Positions 30,590 to 36,051 of a stretch of 36,051 nucleotides of DNA are shown one piece after another. Position 1 is the first letter of the stretch. Every line of letters starts with the position of its first letter. The notes beneath the pieces were generated by a model, which had not been told where the DNA came from, ran no database searches, and was given only the letters and a program-made list of their open reading frames with translations. The translations under genes were made by a program, and so were the position numbers. The DNA comes from Ktedonobacterales bacterium (GTDB lineage Bacteria; Chloroflexota; Ktedonobacteria; Ktedonobacterales; DATBGS01): positions 101,001 through 137,051 of the forward strand of contig DATBHW010000047.1 in the NCBI GenBank assembly GCA_036557285.1. Reading direction: 5' to 3'.

Positions 30590-30708
30590 AGAAAGCTACC
30601 CCAAACTGTGTTCTCATCCTGTTTTCCTGTGTGGTATGTTGCAGAAAAGAGATCCAGACATTTGTGGATGGGAGAACGGTGAGAGCAGCAAAGCGAGGCA
30701 CCACATGA
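30586..30708 (+). CDS. 40-residue Cys-rich peptide coupled to the primase
   Basis: ATG at 30586 overlaps the primase stop (ATGA), and its own TGA (30706-30708) overlaps the ATG at 30705 in the same manner. It encodes MKKATPNCVLILFSCVVCCR then a basic 20-residue tail; cysteines at 8, 15, 18 and 19 lie in a short hydrophobic stretch. The double ATGA chain is the main evidence. No family recognised. Confidence 0.45.
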   Translation: MKKATPNCVLILFSCVVCCRKEIQTFVDGRTVRAAKRGTT

Positions 30709-30917
30709 GCGAGGAGCCACTCCATACAGACCTCGATACACTGACTGAAGAAACCGCACGAAAGATCATCTGGACATTACAACCAGGAACCAGTAGCGGA
30801 TCTCCGCTGCTCACCATCAAGCAACTGCTGTACAACTTTCTGGATGCTGCCCGTGAGCAAGAGTACCAAGAGGCGCTACGGCAGCAACTGCGGGAAGAAC
30901 AAGATCAGCAAAACTAG
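30705..30917 (+). CDS. 70-residue acidic helical protein, third gene of the primase chain
   Basis: ATG at 30705 inside ATGA with the preceding stop; GAGG at 30695-30698. Acidic and helical (TEETARKIIWTLQPG, then AREQEYQEALRQQLREEQDQ). No family recognised. Its position suggests a replication accessory or regulator. The 260 bp after it (30918-31177) contain no feature I can support, apart from a 13-codon ORF at 31121 with GGGGAGC that may be chance. Confidence 0.55.
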   Translation: MSEEPLHTDLDTLTEETARKIIWTLQPGTSSGSPLLTIKQLLYNFLDAAREQEYQEALRQQLREEQDQQN

Positions 30918-31177
30918 TCAAATGGTGAATATCTGCCTCTGCGAAAGCAAGGGCGTTTCTTCTTCTTCCCCTAGACCGCCTTTTATTCTTCCATACAGAA
31001 AGTCTAACTAGAGTGGTCTGTTTTTGTGTCTTGGCGCTTGGCTGGTATGGTATTGTTGTCGCTAGAGCAGAGCTTGTGTTGGAGATACAGCCGGAGCAAA
31101 TCCAGGGAACATTACGGGGAGCATGTTGGATACCTACGCACCCCTGAGTACATACAGCGATTGAAGCTGCAACATCT

Positions 31178-31942
31178 ATGAACAACCTACTATTGGGATT
31201 AGACACTCTCCCTCAAGACGTTCTAAAAGAAGATGGCTTGGAAGAATATGAGCGCAATCAAGCGTTTTTCTTCCGCGTTCTCGCTGAACTCAACGTCAAC
31301 ATTTTCATTGCGGAGCGCATCATATGCTTTCCCTATGAGGAACTGTTTAGCGAGGGGCCATTCTACCATATCTTTCTCGGCCAAGTGATAGATAACGCTC
31401 TGGAGATGAGTATCTTACTCATCACAAAACTGGCTACCGATGACGGGAAGGATGTCCATACGCTCACAGGATTCAAAAACCAACTTTTCAACCTCACACG
31501 GCCAGAGTACCAACAAGCCATCTGTGAACGGCTAGCTGCAGTGCGTTTCGATGCCCAAACCCAAGTACTGCTGAGAAAAGCAAAAGAGATACGAGATCAA
31601 TCCCTTGCTCATTATTTAGATGATTTCTTCGAAGCATCTTTCAACCCGACCAAAAAGCTTGTACGGCTAACTCTCCCTGAGATTCAGAAACTGCGCGACG
31701 TGTTAAATAGCCTGCTGCACACCCTTACTATCAACACCGACCAGCAATGGCTGCCTAACGAATATGTGAACGGCAAACCAGATATTGCCGCCATCCTAGA
31801 GCTACTGATTTCAACTAGTTACTTGCTCAGGATGCCGCAAGATGATCCAAAAAGATGGGAATACCGACGCCCCAAACTGTCTGCTGACCAGATGACCCTT
31901 CTTAATTCCTATCGAAGACAATTCGGCCTCAAAGAAGGCTAA
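31178..31942 (+). CDS. HEPN-like protein (AbiU2-type)
   Basis: 254 residues, all-helical. The pattern EIRDQSLAHYLDDFFE at 138-153 gives R139-x5-H145, the R-x(4-6)-H signature of HEPN ribonucleases and specifically the 'iRdk..AH' block of AbiU2-type abortive-infection proteins. A helix with GQVIDNALEMSILLITKLAT precedes it. HEPN proteins often cut RNA in phage defence or toxin systems. No antitoxin nucleotidyltransferase lies beside it. The start lacks a strong ribosome site (weak GAAG), so the exact start is uncertain. AT-richer codon use than in the left part of the window. Confidence 0.5.
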   Translation: MNNLLLGLDTLPQDVLKEDGLEEYERNQAFFFRVLAELNVNIFIAERIICFPYEELFSEGPFYHIFLGQVIDNALEMSILLITKLATDDGKDVHTLTGFKNQLFNLTRPEYQQAICERLAAVRFDAQTQVLLRKAKEIRDQSLAHYLDDFFEASFNPTKKLVRLTLPEIQKLRDVLNSLLHTLTINTDQQWLPNEYVNGKPDIAAILELLISTSYLLRMPQDDPKRWEYRRPKLSADQMTLLNSYRRQFGLKEG

Positions 31943-32057
31943 AAAGCCGTCTCAACATCTATTGATTCTTTTGGGTAGCTCGTCGGCATCGTTCAGCCAG
32001 CGCGTCTAACTAGCCAAAGGCTTACTAAATTCATGGGTTAACTCAAGGGGAAGATGT

Positions 32058-33272
32058 ATGCCACCCAAGAAAAAGAAGCGTGTTCCAATCCCAGAAGACC
32101 TATCAGATGAAATCCTTTACTTGTCAGATCGAACGTGTTGCAAGTGCCATATTCCAAAGAAACCCATCCAGCTTCATCATATTGATGAAGACCCATCGAA
32201 TAACAATTCTCAAAACCTCGCTGTCCTCTGTCTTGAATGCCACGATGAGACGCAAGCGAGTGGAGGCTTTGGGAGAAAACTGACTGCTGGGCAAGTTCGT
32301 CTCTACAGAGATGCTTGGTTACAAGAAGTGAGAGAGCGCAGAGCATACAACGTTGCCCAGACCATTCCCCCTGTCGTGTTGCAAGCCGATACGCCAACTG
32401 ACGTGGTTAGACAGTATGAGGAAGTAATGCGTGAAGTGAAAAAGGGGGAAGCAGAAAGGCTTCTATTGCAAGCAGAAAATTTTACTGCAAGCCTGCGAGA
32501 AAAAAATGTATTGGTGAACCAAGCTGTCTCGACCTACCCTCCGTTTAGACCAAGAGAATTGAGACAGTTAGGCATTGACATGAGTGCTGCTGTTATTGGG
32601 AATGTTGACTATCTCCAAGAGAAAAGCATGCAAGCAATGAGAAATTATTATGAAACATTGCTTATCCCACCACAGCTTGAGTCAGACGATAGAATGTTTT
32701 ATATCGAGCATGCCATCAGGTACTTAGAAGAGACGGCATTACCGACAGCCGATGATGCAGTAGGTTTAGTGTATCTTGCCTGTATGTACGGTTGCACTCA
32801 GCGTAATGATGACATGATGCTTGTTTTATCTAAGGCATGTCAGACCAAGCCAATTGTGCAAGTGATGAAAGACGAATATCGGGTATGGCCTATGCTCTTT
32901 ATGCTGGTGGATGCCTGGTGCTCCGATCCCAACAAAATTGAGCGATTACGGGAAACGCTTGATCTACCCCAACCAACAGAGCACTATTTTTGCACCTATA
33001 TGATCCAAGAATACCCCCAGAATCCGAAGTCCCATACGAGTTATAGCGAATGGGTAGCGGTGCGAAAACCAGAAGCGCCAGGAGAAAAGGAAATGGGAAG
33101 CGTGGTTCTTAAAATTTCAGCACCATATCCTCCAGAAGAAACTACGTATGCCTTTTTCCTGTATCATAACGGAGCTACAGAAACCATTGTGCCAGCAGAT
33201 AAAAGGGTTCCTGTTGAAGACCTGTATATGAGGCTTCGTGACTTGTGTATCTTGTTTTGCCCTCTTGATTGA
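32058..33272 (+). CDS. HNH-nuclease-domain protein with long C-terminal region
   Basis: 404 residues; AGGGGAAG precedes the ATG. A Lys-rich start (PPKKKKRVP) is followed by an HNH zinc-finger nuclease at about 25-65: CCKC (27-30), LHHID (His40, His41), Asn53 and CLECH (58-62). The roughly 300-residue remainder is helical, with a coiled-coil stretch (YEEVMREVKKGEAERLLLQA) and a beta-type end; I do not recognise it. HNH nucleases fused to unknown domains are frequent defence effectors, and here the neighbours are HEPN and primase genes. Nuclease fold seen; role inferred. Confidence 0.75.
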   Translation: MPPKKKKRVPIPEDLSDEILYLSDRTCCKCHIPKKPIQLHHIDEDPSNNNSQNLAVLCLECHDETQASGGFGRKLTAGQVRLYRDAWLQEVRERRAYNVAQTIPPVVLQADTPTDVVRQYEEVMREVKKGEAERLLLQAENFTASLREKNVLVNQAVSTYPPFRPRELRQLGIDMSAAVIGNVDYLQEKSMQAMRNYYETLLIPPQLESDDRMFYIEHAIRYLEETALPTADDAVGLVYLACMYGCTQRNDDMMLVLSKACQTKPIVQVMKDEYRVWPMLFMLVDAWCSDPNKIERLRETLDLPQPTEHYFCTYMIQEYPQNPKSHTSYSEWVAVRKPEAPGEKEMGSVVLKISAPYPPEETTYAFFLYHNGATETIVPADKRVPVEDLYMRLRDLCILFCPLD

Positions 33273-33375
33273 GCCGAGCTTATACATGACGAACCAGCGC
33301 GGGTATATTGGTAAGGCGTGCCGCTTTATTTTATGCAAATTTTCGCGGGCGGCCTAAAAAGAGAGGAGAGGAGAG

Positions 33376-33528
33376 ATGAGCCAGGGGAACCAAGAGGAGC
33401 AACATTGGTTACGGAAAAAGCTTGCAGAAGCCCTCATTAACAACGCTATTAGTCTGCTATTTTTGGCGGCATTGGGGCTTTTCTTATCAGCCAGATCAAG
33501 ACTGTTAGATTATCAACTTTTTGGGTGA
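33376..33528 (+). CDS. 50-residue single-helix membrane peptide
   Basis: ATG at 33376 preceded by a run of GAGAGGAGAGGAGAG, one of the strongest ribosome sites in the window. Charged start (MSQGNQEEQHWLRKKLAEAL), one hydrophobic helix (about 21-38: INNAISLLFLAALGLFLS), then ARSRLLDYQLFG. It lies 103 bp after the HNH gene on the same strand. Size and topology fit small membrane toxins or small regulatory peptides; nothing more can be said. Confidence 0.55.
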   Translation: MSQGNQEEQHWLRKKLAEALINNAISLLFLAALGLFLSARSRLLDYQLFG

Positions 33529-33734
33529 TTGACGTTTCTCAGAATACTTTTCGTTTTTCTCTCAGAGAACTTTTCTAGGGAGGTTCTTCAAGCAGCCTAA
33601 GAAGCGGCTTCATTTATGAATGGGGGTTGCCCATGGTAGGAACAGAAAGATGGAATAGGAACATAGCCCAAATGGGCCAGATTCGTATAGTACCATGCTC
33701 AGCCTAGCTCTTCCGAGAAAACAGCAAGGAGGCG

Positions 33735-33860
33735 ATGCTCAATTTCAAACGGATATCTGAATTCAGCCACTATGCAGGAGTGGGTATCCTTTGCTTTGTG
33801 CTCCTTCCCTGGTCTATATGCTTCATCCTGTTCGCGGGAAAGGTGAGAACCGCTCTATGA
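33735..33860 (+). CDS. Possible 41-residue membrane peptide
   Basis: ATG at 33735 directly after AAGGAGG (33726-33732), a spacing of only 2 bases, which is short. Encodes MLNFKRISEFSHYAGVGILC and a second hydrophobic half (FVLLPWSICFILFAG), one membrane helix. The rest of the 413-bp gap 33529-33941 shows only the palindrome at 33901. Could be chance. Confidence 0.3.
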   Translation: MLNFKRISEFSHYAGVGILCFVLLPWSICFILFAGKVRTAL

Positions 33861-33900
33861 GGTAAGCGGCACGTAGAAGGCGAACACGAGGTAAGATCAG

Positions 33901-33922
33901 GATACGGGCAATTGCCCGTATC
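33901..33922. terminator. Perfect 22-bp palindrome after the HPP gene
   Basis: GATACGGGCAA followed directly by its inverse, no loop. It starts 19 bases past the stop of the minus-strand HPP gene. There is no T-run on either strand, so it is a weak terminator candidate or a protein-binding site. Confidence 0.35.
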
Positions 33923-33941
33923 TAGCTGTTCCAACTCGCCT

Positions 33942-34635
33942 TCATCGCTCTCTTTTTGGTCCCCAGAATGGATAGGGGATACCAGCCAGACGATTGATGA
34001 CCAATGCCTGAACAATGAGCAAGACCACCGCTCCCATCAGGATCACCAACTGCACAGGCTTGGTGATGATGCCCAGCGAGACGATGAGCGTCGTGGCCCC
34101 AGCGGGAGGATGCGGTGCACGTAGCAACACCATGAGCCCAGCAGTCAGACCGAGGGAAAGCCCAGCGGCAACAACACGCGGCCCGCTGACACCCACAGCC
34201 AGCGCTGGCCCGGCAGTTGTTAGCCCAGTCACGACTAGGCTGAAATACCCAGCCAACACGCCGATGCCTTGCCCTATCAACGTATTGCGGGGCGAGGCCG
34301 AGGGCGCAGTTGGGGTATAAAAGAAGAGGAAGGCTGTCGGGCCAAGGGAGGGAAAGATAAAGGGGGCTGCCCGTAATGAACGCTAAGCCTGCCATCATCC
34401 CGATGCTGATGCAGCCGTTGATGAAACTAAACAGCGCCAGCATGGGCATACTGGCATAGTGTTTGAGGAGCCAGGACAACTGCGCGCGCTGCAGGATGCC
34501 GCGCACCACATCCGCCATTTCCCAGCCGATGGGGTGTTCGCGATCCAGGTGATAGCGGTTCTGGGGAGTTGTCGACTCTTCTGCGGGCCTCAACGGCTCC
34601 TGAGAGGATGCGTCCGGCTCCTGATTGGTTTCCAC
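33942..34635 (-). pseudogene. HPP-family membrane protein with a one-base frameshift
   Basis: The GTG at 34635 has AAGGAG eight bases upstream. The first frame gives a charged N-terminus (about 1-55) and the first helices to residue 92 (FITGSPL). It then runs into an unlike, Cys/Arg-rich reading. Moving one base at the AAA run at 34359-34361 restores the family core: IFPSLGPTAFLFFYTP, then PSASPRNTLIGQGIGV, APHPPAGATTL (the HPP motif) and an end at 33942. The total length 694 is one more than a multiple of three. HPP proteins are membrane proteins, some linked to nitrite transport. Either a disabled gene or a sequencing error; the intact reading would be about 230 residues. Confidence 0.8.
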
Positions 34636-34735
34636 GCCGTACTCTCCTTCTCTTCTCTCACAAGACCTGGGTGCGATGGCGCGGCCACAGCCAGGCGGCC
34701 AGCGCGGGGCGCATCTCCCCCTTTTCTGTAAGCAA

Positions 34736-35989
34736 TTAGGACGGGGCGACCCCGCCAATCTGCGATGGTCGTGGAGGCAGATGTGTGGGCGAAGGGCGCC
34801 CTTGCGCGACGACGAACGAGAGCGCACCCATGATACTTGCTACCACGGCACTGGCTGCGAAGATGGCCGGAAACGCCACGCCGTGATCGCGCAGCGGGCC
34901 CACCCCGAAGGCGGCAACACCGAAGCCGATCGGATAGCAGGCGACTATTCCACCGGCCACCTTGCCCGCTAGCGCTGGGAACCTCTCTTGCCCGAAGCTG
35001 ATGGTCAGCGGGAGGAGGGCCGAGCAACCAAGCCCTGCCAGAGCGAATGCGAGGACGCTGAGAACTGGCGTGTCCCTCGGCAAGGCGGCGATCAGCAGGA
35101 AGGCGGCCGCAAGCACGAACGGGAGGACATGGTACGTCAGTCGGCTTGGGACCCACCGCTGGATGGCTGCGAACAGCACGCGCCCGGCGGTGACCACAGC
35201 CCAAAACGCCGTCAGTGCGAGCGACGCGACTGCTGCGGTGAGGCCGAGATGCTCGGTGAGCATGAGCTGCGACCAGTTCCCATTCACGGTTTCGCAGAAC
35301 CCATAGAGCACAGTGAAGCCCGCAAACACCCAAAACGGGCCCGGGATGCTCGTCCTCCGGCCGGTCCTTCCCTCTAGGCGTCCTTGTGCCTGTGCGCTTT
35401 GGGGAGCGGGCGCCGCTTCGAGCGAAAGCCCCAGACTGACGATGAGCAGGACCAGGAGCAGGAGCGCTACCAGCAGCGGAAGCCCTTCCCAGAACCCCAG
35501 GCCCCCAAAGATCGCGACGAAGACAGGCGCCAGGGCCGTCCCGAGCCCGAGCAGCGCATTGAGCACGAGCACCGATCGGTCAACGGCCTCCGGGGAGAAT
35601 GCGGCCGTCAAGGTATTGAGTGCAGGCACAGTCAGGCCGAAACCAACCCCCACGCAGGCGGTAGCCGCCAGTAAGAGGGGGACGGCAACGGTCTGATCGG
35701 TCATCACCACTCGGCTCGCGATCAGCAGGAGCATGGAGACCAGATCGGCCACCAAGCCCAGCAGGTAGACGCGCTTCCTGCCGAAACGGCCAGTCAAACC
35801 GGTTCCAAGCAGCGAGGTGCTGATCGACGTGATCACCAACGGCAGAAAGAGCGTCCCGTATTGGGTGTGAGACAGATGGTACTTGTCCGGGGCAGTAAAG
35901 ATCGTGCTCGCCGCCGGGAAGGTAACCAGGGCAATGCCCTGCACGAGCCCCGCCGCATAGACCGTACGTTTCTCAACCTGGGTGGCCAT
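34736..35989 (-). CDS. MFS-family transporter
   Basis: 417 residues with two sets of about six hydrophobic helices joined by a charged loop at about 205-220 (QGRLEGRTGRRTS). The first loop contains GRFGRKRVYLLGLV, the MFS motif A position, after SHTQYGTLFLPLVI. AGGAGGAGC lies just upstream of the ATG at 35989. Substrate unknown. The HPP gene begins 100 bp after its stop on the same strand, so the two may be co-transcribed. The final 62 bp of the window (35990-36051) is its upstream region. Confidence 0.87.
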   Translation of the reverse strand: MATQVEKRTVYAAGLVQGIALVTFPAASTIFTAPDKYHLSHTQYGTLFLPLVITSISTSLLGTGLTGRFGRKRVYLLGLVADLVSMLLLIASRVVMTDQTVAVPLLLAATACVGVGFGLTVPALNTLTAAFSPEAVDRSVLVLNALLGLGTALAPVFVAIFGGLGFWEGLPLLVALLLLVLLIVSLGLSLEAAPAPQSAQAQGRLEGRTGRRTSIPGPFWVFAGFTVLYGFCETVNGNWSQLMLTEHLGLTAAVASLALTAFWAVVTAGRVLFAAIQRWVPSRLTYHVLPFVLAAAFLLIAALPRDTPVLSVLAFALAGLGCSALLPLTISFGQERFPALAGKVAGGIVACYPIGFGVAAFGVGPLRDHGVAFPAIFAASAVVASIMGALSFVVAQGRPSPTHLPPRPSQIGGVAPS

Positions 35990-36051
35990 CTCGCCTGCTC
36001 CTCCTCTGCGTGCAGATCACGGGTACACCTTGCTTCCCCCACGTGATGGGG

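Noticed and set aside
28844-33530. att-type direct repeats flanking the AT-rich island
   Set aside because: I compared the edges by eye and found no shared stretch long enough to trust.

Overview
The window is GC-rich bacterial DNA. It has long leftover open frames on both strands, AGGAGG-type ribosome sites, and TTGACA/TATACT-type promoters. The gene content is an ECF sigma factor with a C-terminal extension beside a DGPF/YCII partner, membrane-anchored S53 (kumamolisin-type) peptidases, the membrane half of a Chloroflexi-type sensor kinase, and many small enzymes of unknown substrate. This fits Chloroflexota, probably Ktedonobacteria. That assignment is an inference from gene content; no rRNA or other marker gene is present.

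Layout. 1-5.8 kb: a partial winged-helix protein, the ECF sigma/YCII operon, a first S53-like protein and a zinc-type dehydrogenase. 5.8-9.8 kb: a membrane-anchored extracytoplasmic protein, a second S53 peptidase and a VOC protein. 9.8-14 kb (minus strand): a phage-type amidase broken by an in-frame TGA, a UbiG-like methyltransferase, an NTF2-fold protein and a small phage-like protein. 14-18.9 kb (plus): an 85-residue gene with its own promoter and terminator, two multi-pass membrane proteins, a DinB protein and a PNPOx-like protein. 19-21 kb (minus): two phage structural-type genes. 21-28.2 kb (plus): membrane proteins (two of them paralogues), a nucleotidyltransferase, an S51-like peptidase, an L7/L12-tail protein and a zinc-ribbon membrane protein. 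28.4-28.8 kb: the C-terminal fragment of a phage portal gene. 28.9-33.5 kb: a visibly AT-richer island with a membrane-tethered HTH protein, a primase-polymerase coupled to two tiny ORFs, a HEPN/AbiU2-like protein, an HNH protein and a 50-residue membrane peptide. 33.9-36 kb: GC-rich again, a frameshifted HPP protein and an MFS transporter.

Nearly every intergenic space from 5.9 to 28.4 kb holds a copy of a non-coding repeat built of two GC-rich hairpins. The copies are absent from the 28.9-33.5 kb island. The best copies have GGTTCCACCA-type inverted ends, and one (7470-7631) is flanked by a perfect 9-bp direct duplication. In all six copies whose gene-facing end can be defined, that end lies 40-42 bp from the first base of a predicted -10 box of the next gene, on either strand. 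This suggests a MITE family that inserts at, or is kept at, the upstream edge of the RNA polymerase footprint. It is the most interesting signal here. A second, smaller MITE family (CACACAACC ends) has two copies.

Other notable points: the two S53 paralogues differ in that the first has lost the catalytic Glu and Asp; five phage-type genes, all on the minus strand and several of them damaged, look like the scattered remains of a prophage; and the AT-rich island begins where the portal gene is cut and may be a small mobile or defence island.
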